The position numbers were made by a program, and so were the translations under genes. 64,000 nt of DNA, taken from Symbiodinium natans. Its lineage: Eukaryota; Sar; Dinophyceae; Suessiales; Symbiodiniaceae. Location: positions 134,001 to 198,000 of the forward strand of contig CAJNDS010002818.1 in the NCBI GenBank assembly GCA_905221605.1, read 5' to 3'. A model generated the notes under the pieces. It was not told where the DNA came from. It saw only the letters and a list, made by a program, of their open reading frames with translations, and did no database searches. Numbering within the stretch: position 1 is the first letter of the stretch; each line of letters opens with the position of its first letter. Below are positions 22,241 to 30,149 of the stretch, piece after piece.

Positions 22241-22689
22241 GTTTAGGGTTTAGAGCCCTAAACCCTAAAACCTAAACCCTGAACCCTACACCCTAAACCC
22301 TAAACAAGGTTGCACCCTTGGGAGATGTTGGAGCCCTCCGCCAGGTTTAGGAATTCAGGGGGGACCCCCAAGGTTGCACCCTTGGCTTTGGGAGCCCTTT
22401 TCCTAAGATCCTCTGAAGGAATATGAAACCCTAAACCCTAAACCCTAAACCCTAAACCCTAAACCCTAACCCTAAACCCTAAAACCCAAACCCCATGGCT
22501 TACGAGAACAGGGGACCCCGAATGAAAAACCTCTGATAAAGGCAGGAAGCCCTCTACCAGACCTTTGACCTGAACAGCCCTTGACATGAGAAAGCTGAAT
22601 GTATGGGGTACCTTGTTGGAACCTCATTATAGGGTTTTGGGCTTGGGGTTTTGGGTTTAGGGTATTGTTTGGGGTGTTTAGGGGGGGAG

Positions 22690-22803
22690 GAGTAAAAATG
22701 GTGGTTTCCGAAATTTGCGGTACCTTATCGGGGTCCTGATTATAAGGGAATCCCACTATTTGGGGGGACTATTTTTGTTGGGGTCCCCGGACATGTAAGA
22801 ACG
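22690..22803. mobile_element. Hairpin element, family 6
   Basis: GGTTTCCGAAATTTGCGGTA, then GGGGTCCTGATTATAAGGGA, and the right end GGGGTCCCCGGACATGTAAG. It matches 40135-40246 block by block and abuts the exon that ends near 22800, so it is probably that gene's intron. Confidence 0.65.
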
Positions 22804-22871
22804 TACCGCTCAGTTGAATCACAAGGGGTCCTGCTGCTGCAGGAGCTACCCGTGTAGCTGGCAGACCCATC
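22800..22871 (-). CDS. Second exon of minus-strand gene 15.8-23.8 kb
   Basis: The acceptor CCGCTGCAG is followed by GATGGGTCT. In phase 0 it reads DGSASYTGSSCSSRTPCDST and ERYVLTC, up to the hairpin. It joins the start exon at 23821 in frame through a GC-AG intron. A Ser/Cys-rich N-terminus of unknown role. Confidence 0.55.
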
Positions 22872-23820
22872 CTGCAGCGGAGGGGCGTTTTGCCTCTTAA
22901 TTGGACGCTTGGGGCCTAACCCGGATGGACTGCTCTACTCCCTAAACCCTAAGTAAAGCCTTTTTTTGACATCCTAAACCCTAAACCCTAAACCCTAAAC
23001 TCACAGTACGCTTATCATCCCTGAACTAGGCCCTGTAAACCTCAACCCTAAACCCTAAACGCTAAACCCTAAACCCTAAACCCCAAACTCACAGTACTTT
23101 TAAATTTATCACCCCTGAACTAGGCACTTCAAAATCGGGTTGATTCTGGGGACTTCGATTGCCTCCGGGTTTTCCAACCTCCAGAGCCTAAGGGGTTGCA
23201 GTTACAGGGTTTTGGGCTTTGGGATTTGCGCTCTGGGCTTGGGCTTTGGGCTTGAGGATATTCCTAAACCCTAAACCCTAAACCCTAAACCCTAAACCCT
23301 AAACCCTAAACCCTAAACCCGGGAACTTTCTAGGGCCTTCGGGCTTAGGCCCACGGGACTCCTGAAGTCCTAAACCTCCTAAAATATACGAAACCTCCAC
23401 TAACCCTAAACCCTAAACCCTAAATACCCCTAGAATCCCTGCAGACCAAATATATGTCCCTGCACACCCTGCCTTAAGAGCCCACAAAACTAATTGGCGT
23501 AGGTTTCCGAGGAAAGCTACAAGTGGTCTTGGGGTTTAGGGTTTCGGGTTTAGGGGTTAGGATTTAGGATCCCAATAGAATTTGGGGGTCTCCAGTTTGG
23601 ACCCTGAACCCCAAGCCTTACATCACATCCCTAAAATGGGATACCGGCTCCTGTTTGATACCAGACTAAACCCTTCACCCTGAACCCGAAACCCTCAAAA
23701 CCTTCAGGGTTTAGGCTTTAGGGTTTAGGGCTATCCTGAACCCTAAACCCCTTTAGCCCTTAAACCCCCTTAAACCCCTTGAACCCTAAACCTCTTGAAC
23801 CCCCGAACCACATCGCTTGC

Positions 23821-23838
23821 CTCGTCGTCAGCAGCCAT
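23821..23838 (-). CDS. Probable start exon of minus-strand gene 15.8-23.8 kb
   Basis: ATG at 23838-23836 begins MAADDE and is followed by a GC donor (GAG, then GCAAGCG); the coding part is only 18 nt. Joining to 22871 (acceptor GCTGCAG) keeps the frame, giving an acidic N-terminus. This intron (22872-23820) is largely telomeric repeat and its variants. Downstream exon order is inferred from position, strand and open frames; it may be one gene or two. Confidence 0.45.
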
Positions 23839-24284
23839 CCCGCCCTCTTTGGGGCGGCTCCGAAGGCTCAGGGCTTAGGGCTCACGATGTTTAGGGTTTA
23901 GGGTTTAGGGTTTAGGGTTTAGGGTTTAGGGTTTAGGGGTTAGGGGTTTAGGGTTTAGGGTTTCGGGGTTAGGGTTTAGGGGTCAGGGTTTAGGGCCTGT
24001 AGAGGTTAGGGTTTAGGGATTCAATCTTCGGGCTTAAGGTTTAGGGTTTGGGCAGAGGTTGAGACCCTTTGGTCCACGCGGCTTCCCAAGAAGTCGGCGA
24101 CGCGTTCTTCTAGAAGGCAGGAAGATCTCTGTGAACCTGCAACCCTGGGGCCCCAAGAACTCACACGACGCCTTAAACCCCTAAACCCCTAAACCCTAAA
24201 CCCTGAACCCTAAACCCTAAACCCTAAACCCTAAACCCTAAACCCTAAACCCTAAACCCTAAACCCTAAACCCTAAACCCAAGA

Positions 24285-24465
24285 GCTGTGTTTTGATTCC
24301 GGACGTCGGGAGTGAAACCCTGACAGGTCTGGCCACCAGGCTGCTGAGATATTGTTGCGTGGTTTCACAATAAGGCGCCCAGCCCGTGACTCTGAACTCA
24401 ACTAAAGTGAACACCATGTGATTCGGCCATCTCTGCCAGTTCTTGCTGTAAAGCAATGTACCAAC
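24285..24465 (-). CDS. Last recognised exon of the 24-29 kb membrane-protein gene
   Basis: With a canonical GT-AG intron (GTAGCC to CTACCAAG, 24466-24568) the frame continues from the exon at 24569 as VGTLLYSKNWQRWPNHMVFT and about 40 more residues, until it runs into a telomeric array. If the hairpin is cut at TTG and CTG instead, the exon reads QGWYIALQQELAEMAESHGV and stops near 24390. Both are plausible, and the true C-terminus of the gene depends on the choice. Confidence 0.5.
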
Positions 24466-24574
24466 CTTGGTAGCACAGTAACCATGGTTTTAGGGTTTAG
24501 GGTTTAGGGTTTAGGGTTGTAAGAGAACCCAGAACCAGAAAAAAGGGTAAAGAGTACCACTGGGCTACCAAGCA
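24466..24574. mobile_element. Hairpin intron, family 5, with telomeric core
   Basis: The outer arms match the two other family 5 introns of this gene: CTTGGTAGCACAGTAACCAT on one side and GGTAAAGAGTACCACTGGGC, then TACCAAG, on the other. The centre, which in the sister copies is GGGCACCCTTTTCTGGGTTG, is replaced by four TTTAGGG units. Confidence 0.75.
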
Positions 24575-24680
24575 ACTTTGATGCTTCAAGAGCTGCCAAA
24601 GGAGAACGGCAAAGTATGCCAGGAGCGACAGCACCACCCGGTTGCGACGAGTACTTGACGCCGTTATGCCGAAGATACTT
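24569..24680 (-). CDS. Membrane-protein gene exon with transmembrane helix
   Basis: The minus-strand frame reads SIFGITASSTRRNRVVLSLL and AYFAVLLWQLLKHQSCL, a basic cluster followed by a hydrophobic helix. It joins the exon at 24827 in frame (CCTGT plus AAGTATC) across a family 11 hairpin intron and ends exactly at the arm of the family 5 hairpin. Confidence 0.65.
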
Positions 24681-24826
24681 ACCTAGGTTGGCCCCTAAAC
24701 CTCTGAAACATATTCCTGCATATCATCCTCTTAAACCCAATCCCCAAAACCTAAACCCTAAGCCTAAATCCTAAACCCTAAACTCCATCAGAAAAAATAT
24801 GCAATCTCCCAAGAACCTACCCAGGT
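24681..24826. mobile_element. Hairpin intron, family 11
   Basis: Inverted ends ACCTAGGTTGGCCCC and GAACCTACCCAGGT. The interior CTCTGAAACATATTCCTGCA recurs at 51868 and, diverged, at 55190. Decayed CCCTAAA units occupy the middle. Excising it joins two coding exons in frame. Confidence 0.7.
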
Positions 24827-24884
24827 ACAGGCTTTTGCCAGTTTTTGGTGTAGTCGATCAGCCCAGCTACCGGATCGATCAAGC
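24827..24884 (-). CDS. Membrane-protein gene exon
   Basis: After the acceptor GCGGCTTAG the minus strand reads GLIDPVAGLIDYTKNWQKPV. It is joined in frame to the upstream exon (ending CAGCCGG at 24977) across a telomeric intron (24885-24976). Confidence 0.6.
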
Positions 24885-24976
24885 CTAAGCCGCTTCGAAA
24901 GAACAAAGGTTCACTACAGTGCTTAGGGTTTAGGGTTTAGGGTTTAGGGTTTAGGGTTTAGGGTTTAGGGTTTAGG

Positions 24977-25088
24977 CCGGCTGAGATGAGAAAGTGGACT
25001 GCAGCTCGACATCACGAAGCCGGGCACACTGCAGCCCAGTTGCTGCACAGGTAGTTGTCCAAGAATGTGATGTCCTTCCGGTTGTCCT
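24977..25088 (-). CDS. Membrane-protein gene exon
   Basis: With a GT-AG junction the frame reads RTTGRTSHSWTTTCAATGLQ, then CARLRDVELQSTFSSQP, and continues in frame into 24884. The alternative junction (TTG to GGC) gives QEDNRKDITFLDNYLCSNWA followed by a stop near 25011. Frame continuity into the next exon favours the first. Confidence 0.5.
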
Positions 25089-25198
25089 CTTGGTAGCCCA
25101 GAAACCAGACTATAATAACAGCACCCTTTTTTGGGTTGGCTACTGTTAATAAGGGAACCTTGAGCCAAAAAAAAAGGAAAAGGGTACCCCTGGGCTAC
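25089..25198. mobile_element. Hairpin intron, family 5
   Basis: Arms CTTGGTAGCCCAGAAACCAG and GTACCCCTGGGCTACCAAG form an inverted repeat whose outer bases are also the splice junctions (GTAGCC to CTACCAAG on the minus strand). The inner stem is GCACCCTTTTTTGGGTTGGC. A sister copy is at 25647-25745. Confidence 0.8.
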
Positions 25199-25646
25199 CA
25201 AGTCCTCTTCGAAGAGTGTGCCTGTGACTCCATATCTCAGGCGCTCGAGGCGCTCTCGCCAACTTTGCAGAATCTTCAGGGTGTCGGCCAGGAGCAGTCG
25301 CTCCAGAGAAACCAGATTGTTCACGACGGAAAGCATCATAGCCAGAACCGCTAGCAATATCAAGGATCCAAAAGCGAGGGTGACATAATGTTGGCCGTCT
25401 GTGAGACCAACCGAATACACCAGGAGGACAGAAATCAAGGACAAGATCATCAGTAAGACTAACATGACTGCTTCCGACTTCCCCTCGAGCACCAAGCAGT
25501 CTGTTCTTGTCAGGAGTTGGAGGAATGCAAACTTCCGCGCTGCCAAATAGGTGACGTTTGCATTTGCGTCGTCCTCCTGCGGTGGCTGAGCCTCCAGGCA
25601 CTCTTCCTTCTTCATGGACTCTTTGTTGCGAAACTCCTTGGCAGCC
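25199..25646 (-). CDS. Membrane-protein gene exon, two or three transmembrane helices
   Basis: The longest convincing exon here, about 149 codons. It begins AAKEFRNKESMKKEECLEAQ, then has a hydrophilic stretch (PPQEDDANANVTYLAARKFA) and strongly hydrophobic segments (SEAVMLVLLMILSLISVLLV; FGSLILLAVLAMMLSVVNNL), and ends LERLLLADTLKILQSWRERL plus about 16 residues. It is flanked on both sides by family 5 hairpins. The family is not recognised; an integral membrane protein is inferred. Confidence 0.75.
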
Positions 25647-25745
25647 CAGTAACCATATTATAATAAGGGCACCCTTTTCTGGGTTGGTTATTTCATAAGG
25701 GAACTCAGAAACCCAAAAAAAGGGTAAAGGGTACCCCAAGGCTAC
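25647..25745. mobile_element. Hairpin intron, family 5
   Basis: Arms CAGTAACCATATTATAATAA and GGTAAAGGGTACCCCAAGGC. In-frame joining of the exons needs TTG followed by GTAGCC and CTG followed by GGCTGCC; a strict GT-AG cut (ending CCAAG) would run into a stop. So sister hairpins in one gene seem to need different junctions, or one exon frame is misread. Confidence 0.7.
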
Positions 25746-25922
25746 CAAGACTCCAGGCCCTTGCCACGCAACTTATTGCCCACGAAGACACACCTGAAGC
25801 GCGCGAAGCCCCCGTACCGACGCTCCATTTCGCGGGCGGATTCTCGCGCAGGCGCGAGAGGCACATGGTCATCTGGATCTCCGCCGGGCAGAAACAGCAG
25901 CTTGTTGAACTGTGGCCTGTAC
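25746..25922 (-). CDS. Membrane-protein gene exon
   Basis: After the acceptor GTTCTCAAG the frame reads YRPQFNKLLFLPGGDPDDHV, PLAPARESAREMERRYGGFA and RFRCVFVGNKLRGKGLES. Clearly coding. It joins the exon ending at 26284 in frame (CTTAG plus GTACAGG). Probably a soluble loop between membrane segments. Confidence 0.7.
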
Positions 25923-25936
25923 CTTGAGAACGAACC

Positions 25937-26042
25937 CTAAGGGTCCATGTGCCTCATTATTACATACTTGGGCCCCAAAGTCCCCATATAGGAAGTACTT
26001 TAAGGCTCAAGTATTCCTTATTTAGGTACATGGACCCTTAGG
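25937..26042. mobile_element. Hairpin element related to family 4, inside an intron
   Basis: AAGGGTCCATGTGCCTCATT and its inverted partner ATTTAGGTACATGGACCCTT bracket about 65 bp. A further inverted-repeat-like block follows to about 26185 (GGCTTATGGTTCGTGTACCC and a repeat GGGCTTATGGTACACATAC). Together with the telomeric array at 26200-26276 they make up the intron 25923-26283. Confidence 0.55.
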
Positions 26043-26199
26043 GGAAATGAACCCTAAAAAGGGCTTATGGTTCGTGTACCCCAATAAGGATTATAGTTAG
26101 TATAGGCCGTTCCTGGGGCTTATGGTACACATACTTTAATAGGGAATAGCGTAGTAGAGGGCATATGGTCCCCAACTTTCGGGTTCCCTTGCGACTTGC

Positions 26200-26276
26200 G
26201 ACCCTAAACCCTAAACCCTAAACCCTAAACCCTAAACCCTAAACCCTAAACCCTAAACCCTAAACCCTAAACCCTA
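26200..26276 (-). repeat. Telomeric array inside an intron
   Basis: Eleven CCCTAAA units lie directly downstream of the exon ending at 26284 (minus-strand sense GGGTTTA). Confidence 0.9.
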
Positions 26277-26283
26277 TAAGGCC

Positions 26284-26392
26284 CTAAGGTACATGGCAGC
26301 CAGCACTGCCCGGCGCCGACGTGGCGCAGCAAGATACAGCGTTGCCAGCGTGGCGAGCTGCAACCGCGCAAGGCTGTCGAGAAGCCCATAAC
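26284..26392 (-). CDS. Membrane-protein gene exon, amphipathic segment
   Basis: Reads YGLLDSLARLQLATLATLYL and AAPRRRRAVLAAMYLR on the minus strand. It is joined in frame to the next exon up (ending ATAG at 26516) across a hairpin whose loop is a pentanucleotide repeat. Confidence 0.65.
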
Positions 26393-26515
26393 CTAGTTCC
26401 ATGGTTGGGAAAATATTAGAAATTAGAAATTTGAAGAGTAGAGTAGAGTAGAGTAGAGTAGAGTAGAGTAGAGTAGAGTATTTAAGTACCAATAAAAAAC
26501 TGAAATGGTACCCAA
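26393..26515. mobile_element. Hairpin intron with (AGTAG)n loop
   Basis: Ends CTAGTTCCATGGTTGGGAAA and AAATGGTACCCAACTATG are inverted repeats. The middle (about 26436-26480) is a GTAGA pentamer repeated about nine times. A related copy starts at 20790 (TTCATGGTTGGGATAGTATT). Confidence 0.65.
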
Positions 26516-26650
26516 CTATGACAAAGTAACAGCTTCCGATCAGGCGCATGGACGTAATGAACGCCATGAAAAGATACGCGCGCTGGCACGCCCAAACACC
26601 GTCATGGCTCCACAAGCCCTGGTACCCGTTGACCAATCCTAGGTTGCCCA
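26516..26650 (-). CDS. Membrane-protein gene exon
   Basis: Reads NLGLVNGYQGLWSHDGVWAC, then QRAYLFMAFITSMRLIGSCY and FVI. The hydrophobic second half is compatible with a membrane helix. The 5' edge meets a family 5-like hairpin (26640-26746) with TTACTGGGCAACCTAGG. Confidence 0.6.
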
Positions 26651-26999
26651 GTAACCTAGGAATAATAAAAGGGGGTTCTTTTTTGCTCAAAGGGATTTAT
26701 AAGGGAACCTAAACCCCCCCAGAAGGGGAATAAGGGTACTACAAAGGTTTATCAGCGAACCCCCCCCCCCCCCCCGCCACAAAAAAACAAAGTGAATAGG
26801 GGAACTATTGGGCATCCTCGAACCTAAACCCCCCAAAAAGGGAATAAGGGCACTACGTGGCGTCCTAGAACCCTAACCCCCGCCCCCACCCCCCAAGAGG
26901 GGAATAAGGGTACTACGGGGCATCCCAGACCCTGCAATCTGACAAAACCAGGAGCCCTAACCCTAAACCCTAAACCCACAACCCTGAAATCTTACAAAC

Positions 27000-27112
27000 T
27001 ACCAGGAGCCCTCCACTCTTGCACAAAAATACTACTGGGCATCCTAGAATCGGACGAGCGCCGGAAGCAGCGCTGGCACCAGGCTTCCCATTACCTTGCT
27101 GTTGCTTTGCCG
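27000..27112 (-). CDS. Candidate exon, low complexity
   Basis: A minus-strand frame reads KQQQGNGKPGASAASGARPI. It is Gly/Ala/Gln-rich and possibly a linker of the membrane protein. Low confidence. Confidence 0.3.
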
Positions 27113-27325
27113 GGAATGAGGGGACGAGGTGCCCTAGATATACCCCTAAAGGGATTGGGTGCCCTACATGCCCCTACATATACCCTTTAAGGGACTATCT
27201 AGCTTACCTCATTCCCACTTTGTAAGGGATTATGTGGGGGTACCTCCCCCTATATATATATATATATATGTATATATACCCTTTAAGGAATTTAACAGGG
27301 CCCTCATTCCCTCATTAACCAACAG
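27110..27325. mobile_element. Hairpin element, family 10, with (TA)n
   Basis: Composed of GGGAATGAGG and CCTCATTCCC type arms with internal repeats of the CCCCTAAAGGGATTGGGTGC / CCCTTTAAGGGACTATCTAG kind and a (TA)n run near 27252-27268. Sister copies are at 27841-28010 and 60151-60200. Confidence 0.55.
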
Positions 27326-27417
27326 TAAGTTGCGAGGGCTGCAACAGCCGACGGCACGACGTGTGTGGACAATGCCGAAAACTGCTCGAGCTGATTCCGC
27401 AGACGCTGAGAAAGGTC
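27319..27417 (-). CDS. Membrane-protein gene exon
   Basis: After the acceptor ATTCGCAG the frame reads DLSQRLRNQLEQFSALSTHV and VPSAVAALATYCW. It lies between a family 10 and a family 1 hairpin. The phase from the upstream exon is not certain. Confidence 0.55.
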
Positions 27418-27430
27418 CTGCGAATGTCAT

Positions 27431-27543
27431 TATACTACTATTTGCTTAAGAACCCCCCGAAAATACAAAGCAACAATCCCTTTGTCACCTTCTAAGGAAG
27501 AATAGTTCTTGCTTTTTGGGGGATTCTTAAGCAATTCGTAGTA
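27431..27543. mobile_element. Hairpin element, family 1, in an intron
   Basis: TACTACTATTTGCTTAAGAA on the left and TTCTTAAGCAATTCGTAGTA on the right, with AATCCCTTTGTCACCTTCTA inside, as in the copy at 54784-54897. Confidence 0.75.
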
Positions 27544-27583
27544 TACCGGATGCCAATTCATGCTAATTACTACTCGAAGCACA

Positions 27584-27833
27584 CCTCTCAGCATGCAAAT
27601 TCCCGGAACAAATTCTTGCGACAAGTCGTTGAAACCTGTCCTCGTCTTCGTCTATTTCCGCGTCCTGCGTTTCGTCCAGAATGACCTGAAAGATTGCATA
27701 CATGAAGTTGCTGGTAAGGCGACGTTGGGTCGTGAAGAGTCCGTGCTTCTTCTCTTGGATGTGCACATCCAGGTAGCGCACGAGGTCCTGCATCTCGACA
27801 ATCACATTCTCCACCTCCTTCTCATCAACCTCA
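27584..27833 (-). CDS. Membrane-protein gene exon, charged cytosolic segment
   Basis: After the acceptor AACCAACAG about 80 codons are open: EVDEKEVENVIVEMQDLVRY, LDVHIQEKKHGLFTTQRRLT, SNFMYAIFQVILDETQDAEI, DEDEDRFQRLVARIC and so on. It is charged, probably helical or coiled. It joins 28040 in frame (GTTGC plus TGAGGTT). Unknown family. Confidence 0.75.
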
Positions 27834-27840
27834 CTGTTGG

Positions 27841-28010
27841 TTAGCAGGGAATGAGGGAATGAGGGCCCTACATATACCCCTAGGGGACCTCATTCCTATA
27901 CCCTCAACCCTAAACCCCAAACCCTAAACCCTAAACCCCAAACCCTAAACCCTAAACCCTAAACCCTAAACCCTAAACCAGGGATTACGTAGGGTACCTC
28001 ATCCCCCCAC
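27841..28010. mobile_element. Hairpin intron, family 10, with telomeric core
   Basis: The left part GGGAATGAGGGAATGAGGGC, then CCCTACATATACCCCTAGGG, is separated from the right part CAGGGATTACGTAGGGTACC by a CCCTAAA/CCCCAAA array (about 27900-27978). It lies between two exons that join in frame. Confidence 0.65.
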
Positions 28011-28039
28011 CCCCCCCCTGTCCACAAACCGACTTTTAA

Positions 28040-28101
28040 GCAACGTTCCCCTTCGCAATCTTCACCATGAAGGCATCCTGCTCCCTCATCTCCTTCGTTG
28101 T
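28040..28101 (-). CDS. Membrane-protein gene exon
   Basis: After CCCTAG (the last bases of a telomeric array) the frame reads TTKEMREQDAFMVKIAKGNV. It connects upstream (GAA plus ACAACGAAG) and downstream in frame, so a telomeric unit supplies the AG acceptor. Confidence 0.65.
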
Positions 28102-28179
28102 CTAGGGTTTAGGGTTTAGGGTTTAGGGTTTACGGTTTAGGGTTTAGGGTTTAGGGGTCCAGTAGCCTAGAACACTAAA

Positions 28180-28372
28180 GGATCACCTTGGGCATTATAT
28201 AGGAAATGGAATATCCCGAAAAGGTTAAAAGGTCATCTACTCTACTACTAAGTTTCGATTATGTAGGAAATAGAATCCCCAAAAAAGGCTTAAAAGGTCA
28301 TCTACTCTACTAAATAGAATCCCCCAAAGAGGCTTAAAAGGTTATCCACTCTACTACTAAGTTTCATGCATC
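28180..28372. repeat. Intron with three-copy internal repeat
   Basis: GGAAATAGAATCCCCAAAAA with GGCTTAAAAGGTCATCTACT and CTACTACTAAGTTTCG is repeated two and a half times with a period near 75 bp. Together with the telomeric block at 28103-28155 it forms the intron between the exons at 28101 and 28373. Confidence 0.7.
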
Positions 28373-28440
28373 TCATCCAGAAGCATTTGGCCAGCACCGT
28401 TCTCGATACAACACTGGCAGACATCTGCATGAAAGGTCAC
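28373..28440 (-). CDS. Membrane-protein gene exon
   Basis: Reads VTFHADVCQCCIENGAGQML and LDEMHE on the minus strand. It joins both neighbours in frame. Confidence 0.65.
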
Positions 28441-28580
28441 TGACCTGACTCCATTGTTTATGGGCACTATTTCAACCCTAAACCCCAAACCCTAAACCCT
28501 AAACCCTAAACCCTAGACCCTAAACCCTAAAACCTAAACCCTGAACCCTTATTGGCTTCAAGTCTTCAAAACATGTCAAA

Positions 28581-28683
28581 CATGGTTTTCAAAAAAACGA
28601 CCCAGTGACAGGATCAGCAAGCAGACGTATGGGCCCCAAAGCTCCAACATCGGGTTCTCAGGTCTCATGAACTCCATCAGAAC
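28581..28683 (-). CDS. Membrane-protein gene exon
   Basis: Starts with GTTCTGATGGAG after GACCAG. Reads VLMEFMRPENPMLELWGPYV and CLLILSLGRFFENH, hydrophobic in the second half. The intron before it is the telomeric 28684-28772 one. Confidence 0.75.
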
Positions 28684-28772
28684 CTGGTCACCCTAAACCC
28701 TAAACCCTAAACCCTAAACCCTAAACCCTAAACCCTAAACCCTAAACCCTAAACCCTAAACCCACTCAGAAC
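28684..28772 (-). repeat. Telomeric-repeat intron flanked by GGTTCTGA direct repeats
   Basis: On the sense (minus) strand the exon ends ...GATGAGGAG; the intron begins GTTCTGAGTGG, continues as GGTTTAG repeats (about ten units) and ends GTGACCAG; the next exon begins GTTCTGATGG. GGTTCTGA stands at both junctions, GT-AG rules hold, and removing 89 nt keeps the frame (VVFDEE joined to VLMEFM). Nearly nothing but telomeric repeat is inside. Confidence 0.8.
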
Positions 28773-29444
28773 CTCCTCATCAAACACAACCATGGTCATG
28801 GTCGACAGCAAGTACAAGGGCAACAGAGACAGCGCGGCCAGAATTAACGTCAGAGCCCATCTGAGCAAGGGAGGGTGACGCTCGGCGGCAGCTTCTGTCT
28901 CAGCCAGCCTGGCGTCCACATTTATGTAGCCCGATGGACCAGTGCCGCATGTAGCGGTGTACAGAACTGCCAGGGGCATCAGGACGGGTCCCATGACAGT
29001 CAGCACCAAAACAAGAAGAAGGGAAGCCAGCACAAAAGCCAGGGAGTATGTATTGTAGCCTTCCGAGTTTACATGGATCTCTGGCATTCGCTCACTGATC
29101 ATGTAGGTAATCCTCATGTATTGCCTCACCAGTGACACGCATGGCGTACAACAGTTTGTCCCTTCCTCCGTGCTTGGTGCGAATATACCCTCGAGGTTCG
29201 AAGTCCGCTGCACTCGTATTTTGTGAAGGCCATGCTGGTGAGAGACCCCACTGAAACGGAGCGTGGACGTCCTGTCCATCTTTCTACCACTTGCTGACGT
29301 TCCTTGCGAAGTCGGCGAGCACTCATCTGCATCCACATCCACCGGACCTGGGTACTCGTCATCCGCAAACTCCACTGTTGTCCGGCTGCCGGTTGCTGCT
29401 GTCCGGGCATCGACGCTGAAAGGAGTCGCAATGTCATGCTTCAT
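28773..29444 (-). CDS. First exon of a polytopic membrane-protein gene
   Basis: The ATG at 29444 opens 224 codons: a polar N-terminus rich in Ser, Asp and Thr (FADDEYPGPVDVDADECSPT), a basic stretch, then two hydrophobic segments (LAFVLASLLLVLVLTVMGPV and LLRWALTLILAALSLLPLYL). With downstream exons to about 24.3 kb the product would have at least five membrane helices and several charged loops. No family was recognised; a transport or signalling role is possible but not shown. The upstream side is a telomeric array (29460-29560), so promoter signals cannot be named. Confidence 0.75.
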
Positions 29445-29723
29445 GTTGGGACAGCGGTTTAGTGTTTAGGGTTTAGGGTTAGGGTTCAGGGTTCAGGGTT
29501 CGGGGTTCAGGGTTCAGGGTTTGGGGTTTAGGGTTTAGGGTTTAGAGTTTAGGGCTTAGGGATCTTTGAGCCAAAATCATAAGTTGAGTCGCAGGGTCGC
29601 AGCCGAAACATTGAGAGATCGAAGTCCAATGCATGTCATACTGCTAAGCCATGCCATTCACATCTAGGGTTTAGGGTTTAGGGTTTAGGGTTTAGGGTTT
29701 AGGGTTTAGGGTTTAGGGTTTAG

Positions 29724-29834
29724 AACCCCTTGATCGTTTGTATGAACGAACAGGGGGTGCTGCGCAGAATGGTGAATCTTTACTCGCCAATGCTCCTTCA
29801 GTTCATGTTGATGAAAACCACAAACGAGCGGACT
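29724..29834 (+). CDS. Candidate terminal exon, plus strand
   Basis: Directly after a telomeric array (29668-29723) a plus-strand frame reads LDRLYERTGGAAQNGESLLA and NAPSVHVDENHKRAD, then TAA. A second frame (QGVLRRMVNLYSPMLLQFML) is also open. Probably coding, but frame and partners are undecided. Confidence 0.35.
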
Positions 29835-29947
29835 AACGTGGAAACGAAAACTTGAAGCTATGAATTTCCATTACTCACTACTTTTGCGCCATACCATGCA
29901 AGCCTTCGAGAGCTCAAGCTCATCTAGTACAGCTAACGACAAAAAGT

Positions 29948-30005
29948 CACGGTGGATGATCGTGACATGATGAACTCAGGAACATGTATTCTGCCACTGA
30001 CAACT
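29948..30005 (+). CDS. Plus-strand exon before a hairpin intron
   Basis: Reads VDDRDMMNSGTCILPLTT up to CTGACAAC. CTRACAAC occurs at both ends of the following element and excising one copy keeps the frame. The 5' boundary is unknown. Confidence 0.45.
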
Positions 30006-30141
30006 CGGGATGTTTCCCGTTATGCAACAGTCCTTAATCGGGATTCTATTACCCCCGAATATAATACCTATGAAGGAATGGGTTTAGGGTTTATGGTTTA
30101 GGGTTTAGGGTTTAGGGTTAGTATAAGGGGGAACATCCCAA
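30006..30141. mobile_element. Hairpin intron, family 2, with telomeric core
   Basis: GGGATGTTTCCCGTTATGCA on the left and AGTATAAGGGGGAACATCCC on the right are the family 2 ends. The inner arm is broken by about five TTTAGGG-like units (30080-30119). The sister copy at 2815-2912 has no such insert. Confidence 0.75.
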
Positions 30142-30149
30142 CTAACAAC

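Noticed and set aside
24259-24456. Treating the 65-codon ATG frame as a separate gene
   Set aside because: It is the continuation of an exon after a hairpin intron and ends by running into a telomeric array.
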